NCBI RefSeq assembly: GCF_025152405.1
Contig: NZ_CP102292.1
Coordinates: forward strand, 1,178,001-1,242,000
Source of the DNA: [Ruminococcus] lactaris ATCC 29176
GTDB taxonomy: Bacteria > Bacillota > Clostridia > Lachnospirales > Lachnospiraceae
Length of the DNA: 64,000 bases
Direction: 5' to 3'
Position 1 is the first letter of the stretch, and every line of letters starts with the position of its first letter. The notes beneath the pieces are model-generated. The model saw only the letters and a list, made by a program, of their open reading frames with translations. It searched no databases and was not told where the DNA came from. The position numbers and the translations under genes were made by a program. Below, piece by piece: positions 26,412 to 34,562 of this stretch.

Positions 26412-28472
26412 TTACAGCGTTGTCTCAAGCATGAGATCTTTCAGCTTCTTCTGCAAATGATCTTTCAGTTTCCGGTGCTGCTCCTGGGAAAGATCCGGGT
26501 CTTCGAGAAGAAGTCTTTCAGCAGCGGCATTTGCTTCCTGCAACAGTGCTGCGTCCTGAAAAACGTCAGCAATCTTAAAATCAAGCACCCCGCTTTGCCG
26601 TATACCGAACAGATCTCCCGGTCCGCGGAGACGGAGATCTTCATTTGCAATATAAAAACCATCATTGGAATGATTCAGGATCTCCAGCCGTTCTTTTGTC
26701 TCTTTTGACCTGGAGGCGGTCATGAAAATGCAGTAGGACTGATATTTCCCACGGCCAACCCGCCCGCGGAGCTGATGGAGCTGGGCAAGACCGAAGCGTT
26801 CTGCATTTTCAATCATAATGACGGTTGCATTTGGCACATCGATACCGACTTCTACAACGGTTGTGGATACAAGAACCTGGATCTCATTCCGTCCAAAAGC
26901 AGTCATGATCTCATCTTTTTCTTTTTCTTTCATTTTTCCATGCAGATAGCCGACACGGATGGAAGGCCCAAGGATCTCCTGAAGCATCTGACTGTAATCG
27001 GTAACATTTTCAGCATCCAGATTTTCGCTTTCTTCTACCATAGGGCAGATTACATAGCACTGCCGCCCCAGTTCTGTCTGCTGCCTGATAAAAGCGTAAG
27101 CTTTTGGACGGTAGCCTGTATCAACCACGCAGTTTTTGATCGGAAGACGGTTCATAGGGAGTTCATTGATCACGGAAATATCGAGATCTCCGTAAAGAAT
27201 GATTCCCAGGGTTCGTGGAATAGGTGTTGCACTCATGACGAGAATATGTGGTGTAAGTCCTTTGCCTGCGAGTTGTTCCCGTTGTCTGACACCAAAGCGG
27301 TGCTGCTCATCTGTGATGACTAAGGCAAGGTTTCTGTAGTTCACTTTTTCCTGGATCAGTGCATGGGTTCCAATGATAATAGAAGAAGAACCGGATTCGA
27401 TCCGGACATAGGCTTCACGCTTCTGCTTTGCAGTCATAGATCCGGTCAGAAGTTCTGCTTTAAGAGGAAGGCCATAGTGTTCCAGCATCCCGGAAATTTT
27501 TTCGTAGTGCTGCCGGGCAAGCACTTCTGTCGGAGCCATTAATGCACCCTGATAGCCGTTGAGTCCGGAAAGCAGAAGCCCTAAAAATGCCACGATTGTC
27601 TTACCTGAACCGACATCTCCCTGTACCAGGCGGGACATGACATAGTCTCCGGTCATCTCTTTCTGGATTTCATTCCATACCCGCATCTGGGCAGCAGTCA
27701 GTTCATAGGGAAGAGACTGGAGAAATGTATCGATGGCAGGCTGCTGCTTCATAGTAAAGTGATTTTTCATCCGTTCTCCGGATTCTTTTACATATCGCAG
27801 TGAAAGGACAAAGGTGAGAAATTCTTCAAAGACAAAGCGTCTTCTTGCTTCAATAAAAGTCTCTTTGGAATGTGGAAAATGCATTTCATACAGTGCTGCC
27901 TCATAAGGTGGGAAATTGTAAGCAGTTTCCAGTTCTTCAGGAAGAAAATCTTCGGGTATGGAATTACTTTCCAGTGCCTGACGGACAGCTTTGATGATGG
28001 CATTATTGGTCAGTCCTGCGGTAAGTCCGTATACCGGCTGCATGGAATGGAGTTTTTCATTGTATCTGGCAGCAGGATCATAGATCTGTGGATGTTCCAT
28101 GACCAGTCCGTCACGTTTACGAACCACTCTGCCACGTAAAATGACCGGGCCGCTCCTGCCTAATGTATTCCTTAAAAAAGGCATACGGAACCAGATCACT
28201 TTTAAAGTTCCGGTCAGATCTTTTAAATAAAGAGTTGTCACCTGCATATTTTTTGTCCCGGACACCTGTATCCGTCCGAAAACAGCACCGGAAACGGTGC
28301 AGATATGTCCTTCCTGAACTTCGCTGACAGGAACAGGTGGACCAAAGATCTCATAGGTACGCGGATAATAATGCAATAAATCATCAACAGTGGCCACACC
28401 AAGTTTAAGGAATAATTTTTCGGTTTTTTCTCCAATCCCCTTTAACGTGCTGATCCCGGCATTTTTATTCAT
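26412..28472 (-). CDS. recG: ATP-dependent DNA helicase RecG
   Basis: 686 residues, full length. An N-terminal wedge/OB domain (VATVDDLLHYYPRTYE), Walker A GDVGSGKTIVAF, the helicase DEQH box in VITDEQHRFGVRQRE, SATPIPRT (motif III), and C-terminal motifs TTVVEVGIDVPNATVM-like and QLRGRVGRG. It remodels stalled replication forks and Holliday junctions. AGGAGA precedes the ATG. It lies after the terminator of the yloV operon. Confidence 0.97.
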   Translation of the reverse strand: MNKNAGISTLKGIGEKTEKLFLKLGVATVDDLLHYYPRTYEIFGPPVPVSEVQEGHICTVSGAVFGRIQVSGTKNMQVTTLYLKDLTGTLKVIWFRMPFLRNTLGRSGPVILRGRVVRKRDGLVMEHPQIYDPAARYNEKLHSMQPVYGLTAGLTNNAIIKAVRQALESNSIPEDFLPEELETAYNFPPYEAALYEMHFPHSKETFIEARRRFVFEEFLTFVLSLRYVKESGERMKNHFTMKQQPAIDTFLQSLPYELTAAQMRVWNEIQKEMTGDYVMSRLVQGDVGSGKTIVAFLGLLLSGLNGYQGALMAPTEVLARQHYEKISGMLEHYGLPLKAELLTGSMTAKQKREAYVRIESGSSSIIIGTHALIQEKVNYRNLALVITDEQHRFGVRQREQLAGKGLTPHILVMSATPIPRTLGIILYGDLDISVINELPMNRLPIKNCVVDTGYRPKAYAFIRQQTELGRQCYVICPMVEESENLDAENVTDYSQMLQEILGPSIRVGYLHGKMKEKEKDEIMTAFGRNEIQVLVSTTVVEVGIDVPNATVIMIENAERFGLAQLHQLRGRVGRGKYQSYCIFMTASRSKETKERLEILNHSNDGFYIANEDLRLRGPGDLFGIRQSGVLDFKIADVFQDAALLQEANAAAERLLLEDPDLSQEQHRKLKDHLQKKLKDLMLETTL

Positions 28473-28493
28473 GTCTTTTTCTCCTGATTCTGA

Positions 28494-28540
28494 TTACAAA
28501 AACCGGAGCACTTTCGCCTATGAGAAGTGTTCCGGTTTTT
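28494..28540 (-). terminator. Terminator of the asp23-yloV operon
   Basis: A 16-bp stem with one G.U pair (28498-28513 with 28525-28540) ends in five Us on the minus strand. The stem is nearly symmetrical and could also act on the plus strand. Confidence 0.88.
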
Positions 28541-28582
28541 TAATGATATAATACAGGCAAAAACTGCCTGATCTGACAAAAT

Positions 28583-30244
28583 TTATTCAACAGACAGAAC
28601 GTAATAATAGATCGGCTGTCCGCCAGAATGAACATCTACGTCTACATCAGGATAAAGCTCCTCGATTTCTGCTGAAAAACGTTCTGCATCTTCAGCCAGA
28701 ACATCCTGACCATAGTAAAGGCTGATCAGTTCTGTATCTTCATCAACAAGATCAGCAAGCATCTCTTTTGTGGTCTCTTCGACAGACTGTCCGACAGCAA
28801 GGATTCCGGCATCACCGATTCCCATGATATCTCCCTCATGGATCTCTTTATCATCGATTCGTGTATCGCGGACTGCATAGGTTACCTGTCCTGTCTTAAC
28901 AGCTTTAATGCCTTCATTCATAGCATCGATATTCGTATCAACATCAGCTTCCGGCATATAATTGATGATGGCAGTAATTCCCTGTGGTACTGTCTTGGTT
29001 GGAATTACGATAATATCCTTATCTTCTGTCAGGGACTGAGCCTGATTTGCAGCAAGGATGATATTTTTATTGTTCGGCAGAATAAAGATATGATCTGCAT
29101 TCACATGGTCAATCGCTGTCAGCATATCTTCGGTACTCGGATTCATTGTCTGACCACCTTCAATAATATAGTCAACTCCAAGCTCTTTGAAAATATCGTT
29201 CATACCGTCACCGATGGATACGGTGATAAATCCAACCGGTTTACGTGGCTCTTTCTTTTTATTTTCAGCCTGCTGTGCTGCAACTTTTTCAGCGTCCTTG
29301 ATCAGCTTTTCCTGATGCTCTTCCCGCATATTGTCGATCTTCATACGGGAAAGCTGTCCAAATGTAAGTGCTTTCTGGATGGCAAGTCCCGGATCGTTCG
29401 TATGAACATGGATCTTAACGACATCGTCATCTGCCACGCATACGATAGAATCGCCGATAGACTCAAGATATGCCTTGAATTCAGCCTCATCTTTTGAAGT
29501 GAACTCCTTCTCAAGCATAATGATAAACTCTGTGCAGTATCCAAATTTAATATCTGTCTCAGCCTGCTGTCCTGGTTTTACCATTGTAGTTCCGGAAGTG
29601 GCCTCGATTGCAGAATAATCAATCTCTTTTCCGAGGAAAGCATCGTATGCACCATGCAGTACCTCAAGAAGTCCCTGACCACCGGAATCAACCACACCGG
29701 CTTCTTTTAAGACAGGCAGCATCTCAGGAGTCTTGGAAAGAACCTCCTGGGCATAAGCGATTACCTCTGAAATGAAAGTATCCAGATCGTCTGTCGTCTC
29801 AGCGAGTTCTGCCGCTTTCTGGGAAGCTCCCTTTGCAACCGTAAGGATCGTTCCTTCTTTCGGCTTCATAACTGCCTTATATGCAGTGGCTGTCGCACGC
29901 TCACATGCTCTTGCGAGAATGGATGTATCAATCTCATCATGTTCACGGATCTCTTTTGTGAATCCGCGAAGAAGCTGGGAAAGGATGACACCCGAATTTC
30001 CGCGGGCACCTCTCAGTGATCCAGATGAAATTGCTTTTGCAATGGCAAGCATATTCGGATTCTCTAAAGCTTTTACTTCTTTTGCTGCTGACATGATCGT
30101 CAGCGTCATATTTGTACCTGTATCTCCGTCTGGAACAGGAAATACGTTCAGTTCGTTGATGATCTCCTTCTTTGCTTCAAGATTGGCTGCACCTGCAAGG
30201 AACATCTTCTGAAGCATCTCTGTATTTATCGTCTTAACTGCCAC
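28583..30244 (-). CDS. DAK2-domain protein YloV / fatty acid kinase FakA-like
   Basis: 553 residues. The N-terminal DAK2 kinase domain has NELNVFPVPDGDTGTNM (Mg-ATP aspartates) and ARGNSGVILSQLLRGF. The middle is YloV-specific, and the C-terminal DAK1-like domain ends YYYVLSVE. In other Firmicutes FakA phosphorylates fatty acids bound to FakB. GTG start at 30244 with GGAGG 8 nt upstream. It follows the Asp23 gene by 12 nt, the common yloU-yloV pair. Confidence 0.92.
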   Translation of the reverse strand: MAVKTINTEMLQKMFLAGAANLEAKKEIINELNVFPVPDGDTGTNMTLTIMSAAKEVKALENPNMLAIAKAISSGSLRGARGNSGVILSQLLRGFTKEIREHDEIDTSILARACERATATAYKAVMKPKEGTILTVAKGASQKAAELAETTDDLDTFISEVIAYAQEVLSKTPEMLPVLKEAGVVDSGGQGLLEVLHGAYDAFLGKEIDYSAIEATSGTTMVKPGQQAETDIKFGYCTEFIIMLEKEFTSKDEAEFKAYLESIGDSIVCVADDDVVKIHVHTNDPGLAIQKALTFGQLSRMKIDNMREEHQEKLIKDAEKVAAQQAENKKKEPRKPVGFITVSIGDGMNDIFKELGVDYIIEGGQTMNPSTEDMLTAIDHVNADHIFILPNNKNIILAANQAQSLTEDKDIIVIPTKTVPQGITAIINYMPEADVDTNIDAMNEGIKAVKTGQVTYAVRDTRIDDKEIHEGDIMGIGDAGILAVGQSVEETTKEMLADLVDEDTELISLYYGQDVLAEDAERFSAEIEELYPDVDVDVHSGGQPIYYYVLSVE

Positions 30245-30256
30245 GATATATCCTCC

Positions 30257-30619
30257 TTAATCTATCACTCTAACACCTTCTACAAAGATGTTGATCTTAC
30301 CAACTTTCATGCCGGTAAACTCTTCTACCTTATATTTAACATTGCTCATAAGGTTGTCCGAAACGGAAAGAATGTTCACACCGTATGAAACGATCACATG
30401 AAAATTCAGGGTGAGAATATTCTCATCAGAAATTCCGACTTTAATTCCTCTCGTGAGACTTTCTCTTTTTAAAAGATGCACCAGCCCATCTTTTACATTG
30501 ACAGCAGCCATACCTACGATACCAAAGCATTCGATCGCTACAGATCCGGCATACTTCGCAATGACATCAGGACTAACAGTAATGATACCAAGATCTGTGC
30601 TCATACTACCCTTCATCAT
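30257..30619 (-). CDS. Asp23/Gls24 family protein (YloU-like)
   Basis: 120 residues: GIITVSPDVIAKYAGSVAIE, CFGIVGMAAV and a C-terminal VNIFVEGVRV pattern, all typical of the Asp23/Gls24 (DUF322) family. Members are cytoplasmic or membrane-associated envelope-stress proteins; in the yloU-yloV arrangement the function is unknown. GGAGG lies 6 nt before the ATG at 30619. Confidence 0.9.
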   Translation of the reverse strand: MMKGSMSTDLGIITVSPDVIAKYAGSVAIECFGIVGMAAVNVKDGLVHLLKRESLTRGIKVGISDENILTLNFHVIVSYGVNILSVSDNLMSNVKYKVEEFTGMKVGKINIFVEGVRVID

Positions 30620-30664
30620 TTATTACCTCCAGTTCTATTGGTTTTTACCATAAATAACAAACTT

Positions 30665-30693
30665 ATTATACTATCTGTTCTGACGTTTTACAA
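30665..30693 (-). promoter_or_regulatory. Sigma-A promoter for asp23-yloV
   Basis: Minus-strand TTGTAA (30688-30693) and TATAAT (30665-30670) with 17-nt spacing. It is divergent from the rpmB promoter, the two -35 boxes being only 27 bp apart. Confidence 0.75.
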
Positions 30694-30720
30694 TACAGTT
30701 TTGATTTTTTAAAAAAATAC

Positions 30721-30749
30721 TTGCATTTGTGGTTGGGTTCTGTTAGAAT
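30721..30749 (+). promoter_or_regulatory. Sigma-A promoter for rpmB
   Basis: TTGCAT (30721-30726) and TAGAAT (30744-30749) with 17-nt spacing, about 50 nt before the rpmB start. Confidence 0.8.
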
Positions 30750-30800
30750 ATCATTGTTATGAGTCTAAATGACCAGTTCAGATTGTTAGGAGGTGCAGTC

Positions 30801-30986
30801 ATGGCTAAATGTGCTATTTGTGAAAAGGGTGCTCATTTTGGAAACAATGTAAGTCACTCTCATAGAAAATCACCAAAAATGTGGAAATCAAATGTTAAGT
30901 CTGTAAGAGTTAAGACAGAAGGCGGATCCCAGAAAATGTATGTATGTACATCCTGCCTGAAGTCAGGACGCGTTGAGCGTGCTTAA
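30801..30986 (+). CDS. rpmB: 50S ribosomal protein L28
   Basis: 61 residues, normal length. MAKCAICEKGAHFGNNVSHS and MYVCTSCLKSGRV contain two CxxC pairs, so this is the zinc-binding (C+) form. The start at 30801 has TTAGGAGG 8 nt upstream; an in-frame ATG at 30759 is not supported. Flanked by a consensus promoter and a strong terminator, it is a single-gene transcript. Confidence 0.97.
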   Translation: MAKCAICEKGAHFGNNVSHSHRKSPKMWKSNVKSVRVKTEGGSQKMYVCTSCLKSGRVERA

Positions 30987-31032
30987 TTGCAGGACATTTC
31001 ATTAGAATTGATGATTAAGAATGACACGGAAT

Positions 31033-31075
31033 AAAGAGTTGTATCTTGAGTGATTGAGATACAGCTCTTTTTCAT
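31033..31075 (+). terminator. Terminator of rpmB
   Basis: A 14-bp stem (31033-31046 with 31057-31070, one G.U pair) ends in a U-tract. Its right flank touches the stop codon of a small minus-strand frame, which it may also terminate. Confidence 0.9.
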
Positions 31076-31248
31076 TTGCAAAAAAGACAATAAGCAAGGA
31101 TCAGGCACATGATCACCAGTACTGTTCCCCAGAAAATATCAGAAAGGAACATCATGATCACCATGCCGACCGAGAGCCAGAATAATGCGAAACCAACCAG
31201 TCTTTTCAAAATAGAATTACTGCTTTCAAAAGTCGGTTGATTTAATAT
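31072..31248 (-). pseudogene. Small two-helix membrane protein frame lacking a normal start codon
   Basis: The minus-strand frame encodes about 58 residues: LNQPTFESSNSILKRLVGF, then hydrophobic helices ALFWLSVGMVIMMFL and TVLVIMCLILAYCLFCK, ending in TGA at 31074-31072. The pattern (polar N-terminus, two spans, CLFCK end) looks like a real small protein similar to short Lachnospiraceae membrane proteins I have seen unnamed. But there is no ATG, GTG or TTG at the expected start. The codon there is ATA at 31248, 9 nt after a GGAG that lies in the GerW terminator stem. A TTG at codon 17 lacks a ribosome site. It may be a start-codon mutant, use a rare start, or be non-functional. Confidence 0.45.
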
Positions 31249-31251
31249 ATG

Positions 31252-31278
31252 AAAAAACTCCTGCCAAAATGACAGGAG
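31252..31278 (-). terminator. Terminator of the gerW operon
   Basis: A 9-bp stem (31258-31266 with 31270-31278, one G.U pair) with a 3-nt loop, followed by six Us on the minus strand. Confidence 0.9.
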
Positions 31279-31306
31279 CTTTCAGTTTCCAGACATATGA
31301 GATGAT

Positions 31307-31708
31307 TCATCTATGGGATGATTCATCTGCCGAATCAAGAATATCAGCGACATCGTCTTCAGAGAGCTTTTCATCTTTGGAAGTAAACCGATCAATCACA
31401 TCCGGAACCATATCAAGAAGTTTCGTGACAGTGTCCTGATTCTTAATATTTACAAGCTTTGTCTTACCGTCCTGAATGACAATAACAGCACTTGGAGTCA
31501 TTTTTCCACCAATTCCACCCATTCCTTTTTCTTTTTTGTCTGCATTGAACGAACCGGCACCAATTCCAAAAGAAACATCCATCAAAGGGAGAATGATCGT
31601 TCCATTGATGTGGATTGCCTCTCCTACGACAGTCTTTGAAGTGATCACACTGTCCATTCCATGAAAAAGAGATTCTACGGTTTCTTTAAAACTATTTGAG
31701 CCTGCCAT
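31307..31708 (-). CDS. GerW family sporulation protein (YtfJ-like)
   Basis: 133 residues. FKETVESLFHGMDSVITSKTVVG and GGIGGKMTPSAVIVIQDGKT, with the Gly-rich GIGAGS segment, are hallmarks of GerW/YtfJ, a sporulation protein linked to spore germination. The start at 31708 has AAGGAGG 8 nt upstream. The longer frame to 31771 overlaps the DUF2953 gene. It is the last gene of the U32-ftsW-pbp operon, with DUF2953 directly upstream, a pairing common in Clostridia. Confidence 0.9.
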   Translation of the reverse strand: MAGSNSFKETVESLFHGMDSVITSKTVVGEAIHINGTIILPLMDVSFGIGAGSFNADKKEKGMGGIGGKMTPSAVIVIQDGKTKLVNIKNQDTVTKLLDMVPDVIDRFTSKDEKLSEDDVADILDSADESSHR

Positions 31709-31727
31709 AATTGCGTCCTCCTTAAAT

Positions 31728-32681
31728 TTATAATTTGATCTTTTTAAAATGCTGATAAGTGATCCGGACATTCTTATCTGCCAGGAGCTTCAGTATCAGA
31801 ACTGCGAGATGAATGATCCTGAGCTTTCCACGGGCAGATAACTTTCCCTGTAATACTTGGTTCTCAAAGTCAGGAGTAATGTCTGTATGTTCTCCAATCA
31901 GGGGATATACCATACTCAGTCCTGCAAGAACATATCCGGTGACGGAAGGATCTTCAAATCCAAAGTGTATTTTCAGTAAAAATTTCTTTGGACGGATTCT
32001 GAAAAGAAATTTCTTCCCCTCGCAAATAACTTTTGAAAAACACTTTTTATGTGGTTCACAGGTCAGGAATGCTGTCAGCTTTTCTTTTTTCTTTCTTAAT
32101 GCTCTTATCTTATCACAGAACCGGGCAAATGTACATTTTATCTTTTCTGCTATTGTCCTGACTTTTTCCCACCACCGCTCTATCCGGCTTTTTGACTCTG
32201 AATCAGCTTGAGTCTGTTGTTGATAAGGAGAACTGCTGATGCGTTTCTTCTCCGTTTGGTGAGGAGCGTCGGGAACGATCGTATCACGATTCTTCTTTTC
32301 CTGGTGAAATGTGTCGGGAATGACATCGTCAGCACTATCCTCTTTGTGATGCAAAGAGGAAGGAACGGTATTCTCACTGCTTTCTTCTTCCTGGTGAGAA
32401 GAAGAGGGGACTGGAATATCATTCCCGAAGTGTTTCCACGCAAGACGGATATGCCAGTGAAATCTGCTCTCTTTATATGAAACTGTTCCTGAGATCAGAT
32501 GAAAGAGCCAGTGAAAAACTGCTTTTGCCTGTGCGGAATCGACAGATCCATCAGATGTTCCCTCTGCCCGGTAAGAAAAAGGATTGAACAGCACAAGCAA
32601 TATCACAAGCAAAAGAAGAGCTAAAATGCCTAACAGGATCATGCCAAGTATTTTTAAGATCAAAAGGAAAATATGTATCAT
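31728..32681 (-). CDS. DUF2953 domain-containing membrane protein
   Basis: 317 residues. An N-terminal membrane helix (ILGMILLGILALLLLVILLV) is followed by FNPFSYRAEG and a C-terminal FGFEDPSVTGYVLAGLSMVYP typical of DUF2953. The middle (about residues 90-190) is low-complexity and charged, with repeated SSSHQEEE, SSLHHKED, DTFHQEKK and DAPHQTEK units, an imperfect 16-residue repeat. It overlaps the upstream gene by 4 nt (ATGA). DUF2953 proteins sit next to gerW in sporulating Clostridia; function unknown. Confidence 0.85.
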   Translation of the reverse strand: MIHIFLLILKILGMILLGILALLLLVILLVLFNPFSYRAEGTSDGSVDSAQAKAVFHWLFHLISGTVSYKESRFHWHIRLAWKHFGNDIPVPSSSHQEEESSENTVPSSLHHKEDSADDVIPDTFHQEKKNRDTIVPDAPHQTEKKRISSSPYQQQTQADSESKSRIERWWEKVRTIAEKIKCTFARFCDKIRALRKKKEKLTAFLTCEPHKKCFSKVICEGKKFLFRIRPKKFLLKIHFGFEDPSVTGYVLAGLSMVYPLIGEHTDITPDFENQVLQGKLSARGKLRIIHLAVLILKLLADKNVRITYQHFKKIKL

Positions 32682-33031
32682 TGACACCTCCGGTTTTCTT
32701 TTATGGATTCATTGTGCTTCTGCAGGATATAATGCCGGATATCAACACTCTGGGTAGCGGCGAAAACTTCCTCCGTAATCTGCCGAATCAGCTCCAAAGC
32801 ACTGTCATATCCGTCAGCCAGTCCGACCACAAATAAAGGGGTGTTCTCGTAAATGTGCTGCTTTAAGAGCAGGGAAGAAAAAAAATCCAGTTGATTCTGA
32901 GGACTCTGAGAAAAAGCAATAACGTAAATGGAGGGCTGGAGGTTATTGGCTGACAGCTTCTTTTTAATTTTTGCTTCTTTCTTTTTCAGATTTTCGTTCA
33001 TATATAAATGACAGTAAAAAGTAATCTGCAT
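32678..33031 (-). CDS. Hypothetical protein between pbp and DUF2953
   Basis: 117 residues with no membrane segment. The central part, PSIYVIAFSQSPQNQLDFFSS and TPLFVVGLADGYDSALELIRQI, looks like an alpha/beta fold. I recognise no family. A second in-frame ATG lies 10 codons in. It is embedded in the operon: 22 nt after pbp and overlapping DUF2953 by 4 nt, so it is probably real and linked to the sporulation/cell-wall genes. Confidence 0.65.
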   Translation of the reverse strand: MQITFYCHLYMNENLKKKEAKIKKKLSANNLQPSIYVIAFSQSPQNQLDFFSSLLLKQHIYENTPLFVVGLADGYDSALELIRQITEEVFAATQSVDIRHYILQKHNESIKENRRCQ

Positions 33032-33053
33032 ACCTGCCGCCCTCCTGCTAATT

Positions 33054-34562
33054 CTAATTATAATAAGAATCTAAAATCTCTCCTGCAATCGATACTGCCT
33101 TACCACTGGAACTTCCGTCAGAACCTTCGGTAATCACACTGATGACGAGTTCGGGGTTATCTACATTGGTAAATCCCATAAACCAGGAATGGGTTTTCTC
33201 TCCATCGGACATACTGTATTCAGCAGTTCCGGTCTTTCCGGCAACGGTATAACTTCTGCCACGGAGTACAGAACCAGTTCCCTCTTCTACTACAGCAGAC
33301 ATATATTCTTTCAACTGTGCGGCTTCATCGGAAGTCATTACTTTTTTGTAGCTTTTCGGAACATTTTTGCGGATCTGAGTTCCTGTATAGTTGGTTACAT
33401 ATTCCACAAGATAAGGCTGCATAACGGTTCCCCCATTGGCGACTGCCTCTGCGATCAGAGCCATGTGGTAAGGACTGACGGTCGTCTTTCCCTGTCCCAT
33501 TGCAGTCATCATGATTTCTCCTGAACCGGAAGAGGAATCAAGTGCAAAAGAACTTTTGGAGGTATTCAGGTCTCCCGGCAGTGATTTGTTGAAAAGCATA
33601 TCTTCCGCAGTCTTTTTATATTGTGAGATATCTAACTGTAATCCTATATTTGCAAAAGATGCATTACAGGAGTTTGCAAAGGAACTTCTCAGATCTTCCT
33701 GTCCATGTGCGTGACCTCCAAAGCAATGAATGGTAATATCTCCCTCTGTGATCTCTCCGTTACAGTCATAAGTATAATCGCGGTATGAGGCATTCTGACG
33801 GATATAAGACAGTGCCGTAACTACTTTAAAAGTAGATCCGGGAGCATAAGATCCCTGCGTTGCACGATTCAGAAGCGGACTGTTCGTATCGTCCGAATTT
33901 AAATCAGACCAGGCAGCAACGATATTATTTGGATCGTAAGCAGGCTTTGATACCATTGCGAGGATCTTTCCGGTAGCTGCCTCCATGACAACAACGGCTC
34001 CTTTATTTTCGCCTAATGCCTGATAAGCAGCCTGCTGAAGATCAGCATCCAGTGTCGTAACGACTGTATCGCCCATATTCTTCGTCTCACTGAATTCATT
34101 TTTCAGTTTTTCGATAAAGAAAGCATTGGAGGTGAGCAGTTCAAAATTTTCGACAGATTCAAGACCTGTCTTTCCAAGCTTGTCATTACTGTATCCGATG
34201 ACATGGGCAAATAACTCCCCGTATGGATAATTCCTGGATTCATTTCCATCCTCATCAACAACGGTTTCAGCCAGAGTATTTCCATTTTTGTCGACCAGCT
34301 TTCCACGGATTACACTCTGTGCATAAGCATCCTGACGCTGGTTATAGGGACTGTTCACAACCAGTTTTGCCCTGACGATGGAGAAATATACGAGATATCC
34401 CATAAGAGCAATAAAAAGGATAACAAAAAAGTAAGTGACTCTAGCGAACTCTTTGTTGGTTGTGCGACCTTGCTTTTTTTGGCGTTCTCTGCCTTGGGAC
34501 TTCCTCGAATCTCGGTTTATCTGATGTTGTTGATTTTTTCTTGGTCTTTCTTCCCGAACCAT
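33054..34562 (-). CDS. Class B penicillin-binding protein (PbpA/FtsI-like transpeptidase)
   Basis: 502 residues. A very basic, disordered N-terminus of about 38 residues, one membrane anchor (YFFVILFIALMGYLVYF), a dimerisation region, then the transpeptidase domain with SxxK (GSTFKVV), SxN (SCNAS) and KTG (AGKTGTAE), all intact. It cross-links peptidoglycan with the FtsW/RodA partner encoded upstream. The only credible start (34562) lies inside ftsW, giving an unusually long 122-nt out-of-frame overlap. Confidence 0.92.
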   Translation of the reverse strand: MVREERPRKNQQHQINRDSRKSQGRERQKKQGRTTNKEFARVTYFFVILFIALMGYLVYFSIVRAKLVVNSPYNQRQDAYAQSVIRGKLVDKNGNTLAETVVDEDGNESRNYPYGELFAHVIGYSNDKLGKTGLESVENFELLTSNAFFIEKLKNEFSETKNMGDTVVTTLDADLQQAAYQALGENKGAVVVMEAATGKILAMVSKPAYDPNNIVAAWSDLNSDDTNSPLLNRATQGSYAPGSTFKVVTALSYIRQNASYRDYTYDCNGEITEGDITIHCFGGHAHGQEDLRSSFANSCNASFANIGLQLDISQYKKTAEDMLFNKSLPGDLNTSKSSFALDSSSGSGEIMMTAMGQGKTTVSPYHMALIAEAVANGGTVMQPYLVEYVTNYTGTQIRKNVPKSYKKVMTSDEAAQLKEYMSAVVEEGTGSVLRGRSYTVAGKTGTAEYSMSDGEKTHSWFMGFTNVDNPELVISVITEGSDGSSSGKAVSIAGEILDSYYN

